33,750 bases of DNA from Phycisphaerales bacterium (GCA_003597935.1 QZJT01000063.1:1-33750); one strand, 5' to 3'; shown: positions 17,669 to 26,737, numbered from the stretch's first letter. The notes: a model not told the origin generated them from the letters alone. Numbers and translations: made by a program.

Positions 17669-19012
17669 TCACTCCTCGAACTTCCGCACGACCAGGGCCG
17701 CAGTCTGTGAGCCGCTCAGCGCGAAGGCCGTCGTGACCGCGTATTCGGCGTTGGCGTCGACCGGATCTCCCTGAACGAATCTGAACGGGCAGCCGTCGTG
17801 GGTGCGGTGCGTATTGGCCGACGGCGGCACCGTGTTGCGATAGAGCGCCAGCACCGCGGTGGCGAAGTCGATCGCTCCGCTGCCGGCGCCGTTGACGCCT
17901 ATCAGCCCCTTGGTGGCCACGGCGCGAACCTGCTCGAGCCGGCTCCCGCAGGCGTCGCGCCAGCCCAGCGACTCGGATGCGTCGAAAGCCGGGACGGCGC
18001 ACCCGAAGGGTACGGCCAGTCCCAGTGCCGCGGGCCCCACGCCCGCGTCTTTCAGTGCGGCTTCGATGGCGAGCCGGACCGGCGATCCGCTCGGGTCGGG
18101 GCTTCGCCAGTCGTGCGTATTGGCTGCGGCGCCGAAGCCGACGACCTCGGCGTAAATGCGGGCGCCGCGCCGGCGGGCGTGATCCAGCGATTCGAGGATG
18201 GCCAGGCCGCCGCCCTCGGACGCCACCATGCCGGCGCCGTCGCTGGCGAAGGGGCGACAGGCATGGTGTGGCCGATCATTGTCCGCCGTGTTGAGCCAGC
18301 CGAACAGCAGCGGCCGGGCGAGCGCCATCGGGTTCATCTTGCTCTCGGCGCCGCCGCAGATCACCACGTCGGCGGCCCCCCGGGCGATGGTGCGGAAGGC
18401 CTCGCCGATCGCCAGATGGCTGGACGCCTCGCCGCAGGTGATCGTGTTCGAGGGCGCCTGGGCGTCGTGTACGATGGTCACGTGGCAGGCCAGCATGTTG
18501 GGCAGGAACTTCAGCAGCCACAGCGGCGTCAGGTTGGTCATGCCCTCCCGGCCCCAGCGCGCGTGGCTGAAGCGCCCCGTGGCCGGATCCGCGGCCGTTG
18601 AAAGCGCGCCCGCCAGTTCGGGCAGGTCGGCACAGATCAGGCCGGCGCCGATGTTGGCGCCGAAACCGGTGGGATCCACGTTCGACCCGCCCTTCGCCTC
18701 GCCCCGAGCGATCAGGCAGGCCGTGTTCAGGCCGGCGTTGAGCGCCGCCTGGTGGGCGCAGACCACCGCGATGCGGGTGTCGTCGGACATGACCTTGTTG
18801 TTCTTGCGATAGGTCTTGGGGATGTAGTCCGCCATGTTGTGGGGCGGGAGGGCTCCCCCAATGCGGGCGGCCATCTGCGACGGGTCGAACGACTCGATCG
18901 CGCGGATGCCGCGCTTCTTCTGCAGGAGCGCCTCCCAGTACGCCTCCGCGCCGATGCCGATCGGCGTAGCCAGCCCGATCCCCGTCACGACGACGCGGCG
19001 CTGACGACTCAT
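17669..19012 (-). CDS. Ketosynthase homologue lacking the catalytic residues (chain-length-factor-like)
   Basis: 447 residues. The start ATG overlaps the preceding stop (ATGA, 19009-19012). The fold is FabF-like throughout (V-V-V-T-G-I-G-L-A-T-P-I-G; C-G-G-A-E-S; A-S-E-G-G-G-L-A-I-L-E-S). Aligning on A-I-G-E-A places E195 where the active Cys of the neighbouring KS stands, although C193 lies two residues away. The first His motif H-G-T-G-T is F-G-C-A-V at 336-340 and the second His is V373. It should therefore not condense, but pair with the KS encoded next and shape its pocket, as chain-length factors do. The alignment was done by eye. Confidence 0.82.
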   Translation of the reverse strand: MSRQRRVVVTGIGLATPIGIGAEAYWEALLQKKRGIRAIESFDPSQMAARIGGALPPHNMADYIPKTYRKNNKVMSDDTRIAVVCAHQAALNAGLNTACLIARGEAKGGSNVDPTGFGANIGAGLICADLPELAGALSTAADPATGRFSHARWGREGMTNLTPLWLLKFLPNMLACHVTIVHDAQAPSNTITCGEASSHLAIGEAFRTIARGAADVVICGGAESKMNPMALARPLLFGWLNTADNDRPHHACRPFASDGAGMVASEGGGLAILESLDHARRRGARIYAEVVGFGAAANTHDWRSPDPSGSPVRLAIEAALKDAGVGPAALGLAVPFGCAVPAFDASESLGWRDACGSRLEQVRAVATKGLIGVNGAGSGAIDFATAVLALYRNTVPPSANTHRTHDGCPFRFVQGDPVDANAEYAVTTAFALSGSQTAALVVRKFEE

Positions 19013-19503
19013 GGCACGTGTCCCTCCATGCCGGCGTCAGACGGTACGGTGGTGCGGAACAGTCGCATGAACTGGTCGGTGAAGACGAAGTTGTGGTCCG
19101 GCAGGCCCTTGACGCCCGCCCCGGCGCCGACGTGCGAAAAGAGCAGGTCGATGGTCCCGACGGTCTTGCCGTTGATGCGCACCACGCCGGAGGTGGAGGC
19201 GGCGTGCTCGTCCACCGTGGTCAGCGTGGCTTCGTACTGAACCTGATCGCCGGGCACGGCATAGTCACAAAAGGCGGCCGAACGGATCTTGGCCAGGATC
19301 ACGTTCTCTTTGAACCCGCGGGCCTGGCCGGCCAGGATCCCGGCCGTCTGGGCCATGCCCTCGATCATCAGCGACGGCGGCATGATCGGGTACGCTCCGA
19401 AGTGATCGTGCAGGTGCTCCTCGGCCAGCGTGACGTTCTTGATCGCCACGGCCCGCTGGCCGGCCTGGAACTCGACGAACCGATCAATCCACATCCATCG
19501 CAT
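19009..19503 (-). CDS. FabZ-like 3-hydroxyacyl-ACP dehydratase (first of two hotdog genes downstream of ACP)
   Basis: 164 residues, single hotdog domain. The active-site pair is present: H34 in D-H-F-G-A-Y-P-I-M-P and E48 in L-M-I-E-G-M-A-Q, 14 residues apart as in FabZ. The family's usual G-V in P-G-V-L is P-S-L here. A tail of about 25 residues past the domain is unusual. It starts 12 bp after the ACP gene and overlaps the chain-length-factor-like gene by 4 bp, so expression is coupled. It would dehydrate the 3-hydroxyacyl-ACP made during elongation. No ketoreductase is in the cluster. Confidence 0.87.
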   Translation of the reverse strand: MRWMWIDRFVEFQAGQRAVAIKNVTLAEEHLHDHFGAYPIMPPSLMIEGMAQTAGILAGQARGFKENVILAKIRSAAFCDYAVPGDQVQYEATLTTVDEHAASTSGVVRINGKTVGTIDLLFSHVGAGAGVKGLPDHNFVFTDQFMRLFRTTVPSDAGMEGHVP

Positions 19504-19515
19504 GATCGCCCTGGC

Positions 19516-19917
19516 CTAAGCGGCCGCGCTCTCCGCCAGCTTGGCGTTCACGAAGTTGACGATGGTCGAAACGGTGAACAGGTTCGGGATCTCCGAGACC
19601 TGGGCGGACTCCTCGAAGGCGCCGAAGTCGGCGTGCGGCATGGCCGAGCGCAGCTTGTCCAGCCCGGCGGGCGTGAGCCTCTCGCCGTCGACGTAGTCCG
19701 GGTTGTTCAGGATGTCGTCGGGGAACAACTCGTTTTTCGGAATCTTGATTCCGAAGGTCTTCTCCAGCCGGAAGACGATATCAAGATAATCGATGCTCTC
19801 GGCGCCGAGGTCCGCCTCGAGCTTGGCGTCCTCGGTGACCTCGTCCTCATCGACGCCGAGGGCGTCCACGAGCACTTCCCGGACCTTGGTGAACAACTCC
19901 TGGCGGCTTGGGGGCAT
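19516..19917 (-). CDS. Acyl carrier protein, enlarged
   Basis: 133 residues against about 80 for a normal ACP. The carrier motif D-L-G-A-E-S41-I-D-Y-L-D holds S41 for 4'-phosphopantetheine, with G-I-K-I-P at 56-60. After helix II there is an insertion of about 45 residues (65-110, N-N-P-D-Y-V-D-G-E-R-L-T) before the closing helix L-F-T-V-S-T-I-V-N-F-V. Coenzyme A from coaE is the usual phosphopantetheine donor. It lies between the two FabZ-like genes and is most likely the dedicated carrier of this KS pair. Confidence 0.9.
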   Translation of the reverse strand: MPPSRQELFTKVREVLVDALGVDEDEVTEDAKLEADLGAESIDYLDIVFRLEKTFGIKIPKNELFPDDILNNPDYVDGERLTPAGLDKLRSAMPHADFGAFEESAQVSEIPNLFTVSTIVNFVNAKLAESAAA

Positions 19918-19972
19918 CAGACTAGACCTCCACGTAACAGCGGCCCGCCGGCCGCGACCCCTTCTCGCGGCG

Positions 19973-20461
19973 TCACACGGCCGAACCTGCAGGACCGGCG
20001 AACAGGGCGCGCAATCGCCGGCGGGCGTCGGTGATCAGCTCGCGATCCACCGCGGCCCATTGCGGCCCTCGCCGCGCCAACGAGAAGTGCCGCAGCCCGA
20101 ACCTGGCCTTGACCACTTCCACGCCGTGAGAGGCGCCGGAACCGGCGAACGTACTGTGGTCCTCGGCCAGTTCGCGACAGACCACGTCCACCTCCAGCGT
20201 GTCTCCCGGCGTCACGAAGCTCTTGTATGTAACGTTTCTGGCGTCGGCGAGCAAGATGACGCTGTGGCGGAAGTCTTGTGAGACGTGAACCAGCCATCGC
20301 GCCGCCTCGGTGAGGGCCTCCAGCATCAGGACGCCGGGCAGCACGGGAAACGTCGGAAAGTGGTCCTGAAGGTACTCTTCCGACGCCGTGACCGACTTGA
20401 CGGCCCGGATGCGCGTCCCCGGCTCCAGTTCGATGATCCGGTCGAGAAGGGCGAACTTCAT
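19973..20461 (-). CDS. FabZ-like 3-hydroxyacyl-ACP dehydratase (second hotdog protein)
   Basis: 162 residues. H34 in D-H-F-P-T-F-P-V-L-P-G and E48 in L-M-L-E-A-L give an intact FabZ active site, at the same positions as in the paralogue at 19009. The C-terminal part (110-162) is Arg-rich and diverges. It begins 6 bp after the S1 gene stop and 55 bp before the ACP gene. The two dehydratases share little beyond the active-site strand, suggesting a heteromeric dehydratase or separate substrates rather than a recent duplication. Confidence 0.87.
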   Translation of the reverse strand: MKFALLDRIIELEPGTRIRAVKSVTASEEYLQDHFPTFPVLPGVLMLEALTEAARWLVHVSQDFRHSVILLADARNVTYKSFVTPGDTLEVDVVCRELAEDHSTFAGSGASHGVEVVKARFGLRHFSLARRGPQWAAVDRELITDARRRLRALFAGPAGSAV

Positions 20462-20467
20462 GGCGCC

Positions 20468-22033
20468 CTACCAGGCCCAGTCCGAGGAAAGGCCGCCCCG
20501 GCGGGGGCGTTTCCGGGCCGGACGCCGGGCGGGCGCTTGAGCCTCCCGCCCCGGCTCGGGCGCCGGGGCCGCCACCGCCTTGATCGACAGCGCGATCCGG
20601 CGCTTCTCCGGATCGACGTCCAGCACGCGGGTCTCCACCTCCTGCCCGACCTGCACGACGTCCGCGCAGGTGCGGACGCGCTGGTCGGACAACTCCGAGA
20701 TGTGGATCATCCCCTCCACGCCCGGGGCCAGCTCGACAAAGGCGCCGAAGTCGGCCAGCCGCGTGACCCGGCCGGACGCCAGCGATCCCTTCTCGAAGCT
20801 CTCCAGCACCCCGGCCCACGGGTCGGCGGATGCCTGTTTCATGCTCAGCGCCAGCCGCCGGCGCTGCGGTTCGACGCGGATCACCACCACCGGCACGACT
20901 TCGCCCACGCTGACCACGTCGGAGGGCCGGTTGACCCGCCCCCAGCTCATCTCGCTGACCGGGATCAGCCCGTCCACGCCGGCTTCGAGTTCGGCGAAGG
21001 CGCCGAAGTCCGCGACGCGCACCACACGGACGTTCAAGGCCGTGCCCGTCGGATAGCGGTCTTCCACCCCGATCCAGGGATCGGGCGTGACCTGCTTGAG
21101 ACCCAGCGAAATCCGGTCGCGGTCGGCGTCGATCTTGAGGATCTTGACTTCGACCTCCTGCCCGGGCGACACCACGTCCGCGACGTGCTTGACCGGCGTC
21201 CAGCTCAGGTCGCTGATGTGGATCAGGCCGTCAACGCCGCCCAGATCGACGAACGCGCCGAACTCGGTGACGTTGCCGACCACACCCTTGCGGACCTGCC
21301 CCTCCTCCAACTCCGCCCGGAGCTTCTCGGCCTGTTCGGCCCGTTCCTTCTCGAGGTATTTGCGACGGCTGAGCGTGACGTTTCTGGCCCGGCGATCGAC
21401 CTCCAGCACTTCGCAGCGGACGGTCTGGCCGATGTAGATGGAAATGTCCTTGACGTGGCCGATGTCCACGTGCGAGGCGGGCAGGAACGCGCGGATGCCC
21501 TTCAGGTCCACCTCCAGCCCGCCCTTGTTCATGCCGCTGATGCGCCCTTCGACCAGCATGCCCGGATTGAGCGTAGTCCAGGTGGCCCGCTGCACCAACC
21601 CCTGCCGCGTGCAGAGCAGCAGGTCGTTCTCTTCGTCGTAGCGTTCCACGACGACGTCGACCCGGCGGCCCGCGTCGACGGCCTCGTTCTTTCCGAACTG
21701 GCTTCTGGGCATGACCCCCTGGAGCTTGTCACCGAACTGGAGGAACACGTCCTCGCCGGCGACGCCCACCACGGTGCCGGTCGTTTCCGACCCCGGGCTG
21801 GTTGGGATGGGGCCGCCGCGGCCGGCCGCCGCCACCCCACCGCCGAGTTCCGCCAGATCCTCGGCCGACATCTGCGCCATCGCTTCGGCCACCTCGCGCT
21901 CGATCTCGGCCATCCCCGCGTCCGCGGGCATCCCCGCCGTCTCGCCATTGGGGGCGTCCCGGCGTTGCGAAGGGCGGGATTCGGGCGTCAAGGTCTCGCC
22001 GGACGATGGATCCGACGTAGGGAGCTCACTCAT
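20468..22033 (-). CDS. Ribosomal protein S1-like protein with five S1 repeats
   Basis: 521 residues from the ATG at 22033 (AAAGG upstream); 22087 would add 18. A disordered N-terminus (1-85) precedes five S1 OB folds at about 86-150, 160-235, 250-320, 335-405 and 420-490. The last three carry the classic F-G-A-F-V-x-L core and H-I-S-D-L or V-S-E-M. The tail is Arg/Pro-rich. Bacterial S1 usually has six repeats; five or fewer occur outside proteobacteria. It helps the ribosome bind mRNA. Here it is the promoter-proximal gene of the fatty-acid-type run, only 6 bp from the next gene. Confidence 0.88.
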   Translation of the reverse strand: MSELPTSDPSSGETLTPESRPSQRRDAPNGETAGMPADAGMAEIEREVAEAMAQMSAEDLAELGGGVAAAGRGGPIPTSPGSETTGTVVGVAGEDVFLQFGDKLQGVMPRSQFGKNEAVDAGRRVDVVVERYDEENDLLLCTRQGLVQRATWTTLNPGMLVEGRISGMNKGGLEVDLKGIRAFLPASHVDIGHVKDISIYIGQTVRCEVLEVDRRARNVTLSRRKYLEKERAEQAEKLRAELEEGQVRKGVVGNVTEFGAFVDLGGVDGLIHISDLSWTPVKHVADVVSPGQEVEVKILKIDADRDRISLGLKQVTPDPWIGVEDRYPTGTALNVRVVRVADFGAFAELEAGVDGLIPVSEMSWGRVNRPSDVVSVGEVVPVVVIRVEPQRRRLALSMKQASADPWAGVLESFEKGSLASGRVTRLADFGAFVELAPGVEGMIHISELSDQRVRTCADVVQVGQEVETRVLDVDPEKRRIALSIKAVAAPAPEPGREAQAPARRPARKRPRRGGLSSDWAW

Positions 22034-22131
22034 GCGACTGCCTTTGCCAATCGAGGCGATGTTCCGCGCCCAGGGCAGGCGGTGCAAGGACGGCGTCGAG
22101 ACCGTCGCTGCGGGTCGAACGATGCCCCAGT

Positions 22132-22160
22132 CGTGTACGTGATCGCCCCGGCCCTGTCAA
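22132..22160 (-). promoter_or_regulatory. Promoter of the S1 and ketosynthase operon
   Basis: On the minus strand a perfect TTGACA (22155-22160) is followed by 17 bp and TACACG (22132-22137). This gives a leader of about 90 nucleotides before the S1 start. No other promoter-like site is evident inside the run, where gaps are 55 bp or less. Confidence 0.6.
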
Positions 22161-22173
22161 CGCAAAACCTTGT

Positions 22174-22276
22174 GGAACCAGCGGATAGACTGCATCGTGC
22201 GCGGGGCGGACCGACCGCGCACGCGTTCAGTTTTCAAGACCTCAGCGCTGGCGTGTCTAACTATCCGCCGCTGGTC
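22174..22276. other. Strongly self-complementary intergenic segment
   Basis: A perfect hairpin CGTGCGCGG (22196-22204) with CCGCGCACG (22215-22223) is nested inside longer arms: GGAACCAGCGGATAG (22174-22188) pairs with CTATCCGCCGCTGGTCC (22261-22277) with a few bulged bases. The segment lies between the divergent promoters of the S1 operon and the lipoprotein gene, outside both transcripts as predicted. It may be a regulatory DNA site or an unannotated structured RNA. The rest of 22034-22614 shows no gene. Confidence 0.4.
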
Positions 22277-22429
22277 CGCGCGTCAAGGTCGGCTGATCCG
22301 GACGCACCGCCAAAGGTCCTCCGCCAATCTGCCACCCGACGACGATCGTCGCGCGACCGTCGCCGGGCGGGTCGGGGCCCGGCGGCGGCGCAGGCCGTCG
22401 CTGGCGCGGTTGCGTCAGTCAATCAGCGG

Positions 22430-22459
22430 TTGACAGGTCTCTTGGGCCACCCGTATAAG
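22430..22459 (+). promoter_or_regulatory. Promoter of the large lipoprotein gene
   Basis: A perfect TTGACA (22430-22435) is followed by 18 bp and TATAAG (22454-22459). Transcription would start near 22466, leaving a leader of about 150 nucleotides. Confidence 0.7.
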
Positions 22460-22614
22460 GGGCCGGCTACGCAGACCCGCGGGGGGATTCCCGTGCGTTG
22501 TGACTACGGACGATCGCTCCCCGCACCGCTTGGCGGTAGACGTTCCGACACCCCTGCCGGCCCGTGCGACACGGGATGGGCTCGGTTTGTTTGACCTGAT
22601 GGAGTTCGAGAACC

Positions 22615-25600
22615 ATGACTGATTCTCAGGGTGTGCCACTTCGCGGGCGCGCCGTCCGCGGCCTGGCCCTGGCGGCGGTGTTCGCCGCGCTGGTCGTCGC
22701 GGGCGCGTGTACGCTCACGGGGCCCGGACAGAACGACAACGACGGCACGACGAATGACAACGTGCAGACCGTCGATGAACTGAAATCGAAGAGTGCCATT
22801 CTCAATCTTCAATCCAACTTTTCGATTTCCGGCGCCGACGAGGTCTCCCTGTTGTATACCGTTGACGGCCTTCCCGACCGGATCGACGCCTTCTACGTTC
22901 CGGTAGCGGACACGACGCCCGGGGCGGCCCCCATCGGCCCCGAGGAGATCTTCGGAGAAAACCTCCCGGCCGGGAGCAACCTGGCGGTGAACTTTTCCAT
23001 CTCCGGCCTGTCGGCGGGCAACTACCGCCTGGGCCTGATCGTGCAGCTCGGGGAAGCCTCCTTCAAGATCAGCACCACCGGCCTGGTCGTGGTGGAGGAT
23101 CCGCCCGATCCGATCTTCCGCGAGCCGCTCACCGACCTCTCGATCCAGCCCGGCGCCCAGGTCAGCATCACATTCGACGCCCGCAAGGTGCCGGAAAACG
23201 TCCAGTGGCGGCTCTTTTTCGCCCGCTTCGACTCGCGCGACAGCGACAGCGACGGCGTGCTCAACGGCCACGATGACTGTCCTTCTACGTCGCCCAACGA
23301 GCGCGAGTCAGTGGACGCCAACGGGTGCGGCCCGACACAGGACACCGCCGACTTCGACACCGACGGCATCGACAACAACACCGACGCCTGCCCCGGCACG
23401 GACCTGAACGCCGAGGTGGACACGGCCGGCTGCTCGGACGCCCAGCGCGGCACGCAGATCAGCGTCGGCAGCGGCAACGTCGGCCGCGTCATCTGGCGGA
23501 CCGAGAACGTCTCGCCGGCCGCCTATCGGCTGGGCGTCTCCGCGACCGATACCGGCAACTCGGTGGCCGGCACCGTTGCGGACGGCAAGTCCAACCGCGT
23601 GGTCACCCGCTTCGCCGACGCGATGGTCACCGTGCAGCCGCCGCCGCCGGCCCCCAGACCTCCGACGCTCGTGTTCAACTCGCCGACCGCGGACGTGCGC
23701 ACGTTTCTGACCGAAGTCGTCACCACCACGTTCACGGCGGAAATCCGCGAGGAAGGCGCCGTCGGCACACTGAGCATCTTCCTCGATCTCGATACGACCC
23801 CGAACAGCGGGAACGAGATCTTCCTCCTGGCCGGCGCCGATCCGAACAACATCTCGGTGCAGATCAGCACGGAAGACCTGGCCGAAGGCACCTACTCCAT
23901 CGGCGGCACCGTCACCGACGGCATCAACGATCCGGTCAGCACCTATGCTGCCGGCCGGCTGGTGGTGGTCAAGACGGCCACGCTGGAGGTATCGGCGCCC
24001 AACATCGGCGTGACCGTTCAGCCGGACGCCGAGGTGGACGTGGCCTGGACGACCAACGTCCCGCCCACGGCCGGGACCGTGGACGTGTACTACCAGCGGG
24101 TGGATGCCAACGGTGGCCTGGTCGAGGGCGAGTTCGAGATCCTCCCGCCGTCCTCGACCGACGTGACCACCGCCATTTTCACCCAGGACACCTCGGGCAT
24201 TTACCAGGTCTTCGTGCGAATCCGGTTCACTGACCCGGACGTGGCCGACATCGTCCAGCCCGCGCCGACCACGGTGCACGTATCCGGGCTGCCGGCCATC
24301 ATCTGGGCCGGCGCGCCCAGTGTGAACCTGCGCGGCATCGCCGCGGCGATCTTCGAGGGCGTGAACTTCGAGGACAACGCCGGCACGGCCTTCGCCTCCG
24401 CCGGTGACCTCGACACGGACGGCCGCGACGACTTCGTCATCGTCGCCCGCTACGGCAAGCCCTTCTTCACCAACCCGACCGGCGTGGGTCCGGGCGAGGC
24501 CTACCTCGTGTACGGACGCAACACCCGGTATTCGGGCGTCCACAACCTGAACTCGCTGGGGACTGAGCTGCTGAAAGGCGTTTCGTTCTCCGGCATTCGC
24601 ACACCGGAGGGCAGCAGCGCCACCGACGGCATGACCTTCGTGCTCCCGCTGCCGGACGTGGACGGCGACGACCTGCCGGAACTGGCGTTCGGTTTCCCGA
24701 ACACCAAGTCGCGCGGGCATAACATCAACCCGCGTCAGGACGGCGTGATCGACCCGGACGCCCTGTGCAGCCTGGAGAAGGAAGATCAGTTCCTGCGGGG
24801 CGGTCTAGTGATCGTCAGCAGTAAGAACCGGATCCTCGGCGACCCGCAGTCGGGCGCCGACCCGGTCATCAACCTCGACCTGGTCGGCCAACTCTTCTCG
24901 AACTTCCTGGCGTTTGCCGGGTTCGAAGACGTCGCGTTCGCAGACAACTTCAACATGAACTCGATGGACCCGCCGTGCCAGGGAAGCTGCCTGGATCCTC
25001 AGACCGACGGGCTGCTGGATAGTCTGACGACCACCGCCGGGCACATGGGGTTCGCGCCGGCGCTGGCAGACACCTTCATCGAGGATTACGTGCTCACCGG
25101 TTGTGCGTCCGGATGGGGCGGCTGTCCGTTCGTGCTGTGCGGCCCGCGGGAGATCTGCCAGCCCTCCTCGCCGCTGCTGATCGAAGGGGCGGGCCACAGC
25201 GGTTTCTATCCCGATGACGGCGTCGTCTTCGAGCCGTTGGGCGCCCGGATCATCGGCGTGGGCTTCGGCGATGCGTTCGCCACCTCGGCCGCGGTCACCA
25301 TCCAGACTCCGGGCAGCCGCGGCGAGTTGATCGTCTCGGCGCCCAACCGGGTCGCCCGCGGCGTGCTCTGCTGCCCCGGCTCTCGCGGCACCGAGGTCGG
25401 TCCGGAGATCAGCGGTCTGGGCGGCGACCAGATCAGCGGTTCGGGGGTGGCGTACATCTTCGAGAACCGCAATCTGTGGGAACCCTCCGGCGGGGCGCTG
25501 CCGCCGCGGCCGTTCCAGTACATCGTGGGACAACCGAGTCATTGCGACAGTGTCAGCGGGGTCACGCGCATCCCGAACATTGAGGCGACGCGGATCGCCG

Positions 25601-26646
25601 GCCTGGAGGGCGACCACATCCGCAACATCATCGGCATCTCGGACTTCAACCGCGACGGCCGCGACGACTTCGCGGTGGGGGCGCCGGACGCCAACGAGGG
25701 TCTGGGCCGTCTCTACATCGCCTTCCGCCGCGAGCAGTCCATCGAGGATGACTACGTGCTCGAAAAGCTCAGTCGCGACCCGGACGGCGACCCGGAGCGC
25801 TTGCAGGGCGTTCTGGTGGTGGCCGGAACCGCGGACGCGTTCGGAGCCAGCATCACCTCCGGCGTGGACTTCAACGGGGACGGCATCGGGGATCTGGTGG
25901 TGGGCAGCCCCAACGCCAACGACGGCCAGGGCCAGATCGTGGTCATCTTCGCGGATGCCCAGCTCACCAGTCCCGAGCACGGCGTGATCATCGACACGCT
26001 CCTGGCCACCGGACGGGCCGCGGTCATCACCGGCAACGCCCTGGATGCCAACGGGCAGTTCGGGTTCAACGTGGCCAACGCCGGCGACGTCAACAGCGAC
26101 GGGATCGATGACCTGTTGGTGGCCGCGCCCAACGCCACCCCGCGCATCGACCCCGACCCCTCCGACGCCAATGACGTGCTGACCACGCCCGGTTTGGATC
26201 TGGACTTCGACGGCCTGCCGGACCCGATCGCCGAGACGTTCGACCTGCCCGGCTTCGACGACGCGATGACCGAGGCGGGCATCGTCTACGTGCTCTACGG
26301 CTCCGACGGTGATCAGAACCGGCTGGACCTGCTGGGCGGCACCGGGAAACTCGGGATCGAGGCCCTGGGGACCAGTGCGCTTCGCGGCTTCATGATCGTC
26401 GGCCGGCGGGCCGGTGACCACCTGGGCGGCGGCGACGCCGGGGATGTGAACTTGGGCGGGATTGAGGGCAAGGCCGGCCGCGGCCGCTCGTTCGGCCTAT
26501 CCACCGCCGGCGACGTGGACGGCGACGGCGTCGCGGACATCCTCATCGGCTCCGTGCTGGCCGACCCGCGGCGTGACGGGGTCACGGGCGTGGGCGTCCA
26601 GAACGGCGGCGAGGCCTACCTGATCTACGGCGGCCAGGTCCCGTAA
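22615..26646 (+). CDS. Surface lipoprotein with thrombospondin type 3 and FG-GAP repeats
   Basis: 1343 residues. The ATG at 22615 has GGAG at 22601-22604. An N-terminal hydrophobic segment (14-31) ends in V-A-G-A-C32, a plausible lipobox, followed by an Asn/Asp tether (Q-N-D-N-D-G-T-T-N-D-N). Beta-sandwich-like stretches precede a thrombospondin type 3 calcium region at about 205-285 (D-S-D-S-D-G-V, D-T-D-G-I-D-N-N, paired Cys). From about 590 on there are six FG-GAP units of the D-x-D-G-x-x-D type, near 593, 681, 1008, 1083, 1156 and 1298, typical of an integrin-alpha-like beta-propeller. A Cys-rich insert lies at about 775-925. Expected outside the cytoplasm, binding calcium; an adhesive or structural role is inferred. 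It ends at a strong terminator. Confidence 0.87.
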   Translation: MTDSQGVPLRGRAVRGLALAAVFAALVVAGACTLTGPGQNDNDGTTNDNVQTVDELKSKSAILNLQSNFSISGADEVSLLYTVDGLPDRIDAFYVPVADTTPGAAPIGPEEIFGENLPAGSNLAVNFSISGLSAGNYRLGLIVQLGEASFKISTTGLVVVEDPPDPIFREPLTDLSIQPGAQVSITFDARKVPENVQWRLFFARFDSRDSDSDGVLNGHDDCPSTSPNERESVDANGCGPTQDTADFDTDGIDNNTDACPGTDLNAEVDTAGCSDAQRGTQISVGSGNVGRVIWRTENVSPAAYRLGVSATDTGNSVAGTVADGKSNRVVTRFADAMVTVQPPPPAPRPPTLVFNSPTADVRTFLTEVVTTTFTAEIREEGAVGTLSIFLDLDTTPNSGNEIFLLAGADPNNISVQISTEDLAEGTYSIGGTVTDGINDPVSTYAAGRLVVVKTATLEVSAPNIGVTVQPDAEVDVAWTTNVPPTAGTVDVYYQRVDANGGLVEGEFEILPPSSTDVTTAIFTQDTSGIYQVFVRIRFTDPDVADIVQPAPTTVHVSGLPAIIWAGAPSVNLRGIAAAIFEGVNFEDNAGTAFASAGDLDTDGRDDFVIVARYGKPFFTNPTGVGPGEAYLVYGRNTRYSGVHNLNSLGTELLKGVSFSGIRTPEGSSATDGMTFVLPLPDVDGDDLPELAFGFPNTKSRGHNINPRQDGVIDPDALCSLEKEDQFLRGGLVIVSSKNRILGDPQSGADPVINLDLVGQLFSNFLAFAGFEDVAFADNFNMNSMDPPCQGSCLDPQTDGLLDSLTTTAGHMGFAPALADTFIEDYVLTGCASGWGGCPFVLCGPREICQPSSPLLIEGAGHSGFYPDDGVVFEPLGARIIGVGFGDAFATSAAVTIQTPGSRGELIVSAPNRVARGVLCCPGSRGTEVGPEISGLGGDQISGSGVAYIFENRNLWEPSGGALPPRPFQYIVGQPSHCDSVSGVTRIPNIEATRIAGLEGDHIRNIIGISDFNRDGRDDFAVGAPDANEGLGRLYIAFRREQSIEDDYVLEKLSRDPDGDPERLQGVLVVAGTADAFGASITSGVDFNGDGIGDLVVGSPNANDGQGQIVVIFADAQLTSPEHGVIIDTLLATGRAAVITGNALDANGQFGFNVANAGDVNSDGIDDLLVAAPNATPRIDPDPSDANDVLTTPGLDLDFDGLPDPIAETFDLPGFDDAMTEAGIVYVLYGSDGDQNRLDLLGGTGKLGIEALGTSALRGFMIVGRRAGDHLGGGDAGDVNLGGIEGKAGRGRSFGLSTAGDVDGDGVADILIGSVLADPRRDGVTGVGVQNGGEAYLIYGGQVP

Positions 26647-26699
26647 CCGCCAGGACGGCAGGCCAGGCCGCCCCGCGGGCGGGCTGGAAAGGGCGTTTT

Positions 26700-26737
26700 G
26701 ACGCCGGGTGTGAGCCGTCACCCCGGCGTCTTTTTTT
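26700..26737 (+). terminator. Rho-independent terminator of the lipoprotein gene
   Basis: GACGCCGGG (26700-26708) pairs with CCCGGCGTC (26722-26730), followed by seven T. It lies 54 bp after the stop codon. Confidence 0.9.

Noticed and set aside
17661-18002. 114-residue N-terminal extension of the ketosynthase
   Set aside because: It overlaps the coding end of the upstream gene out of frame; the KS homology begins at the ATG at 17660.
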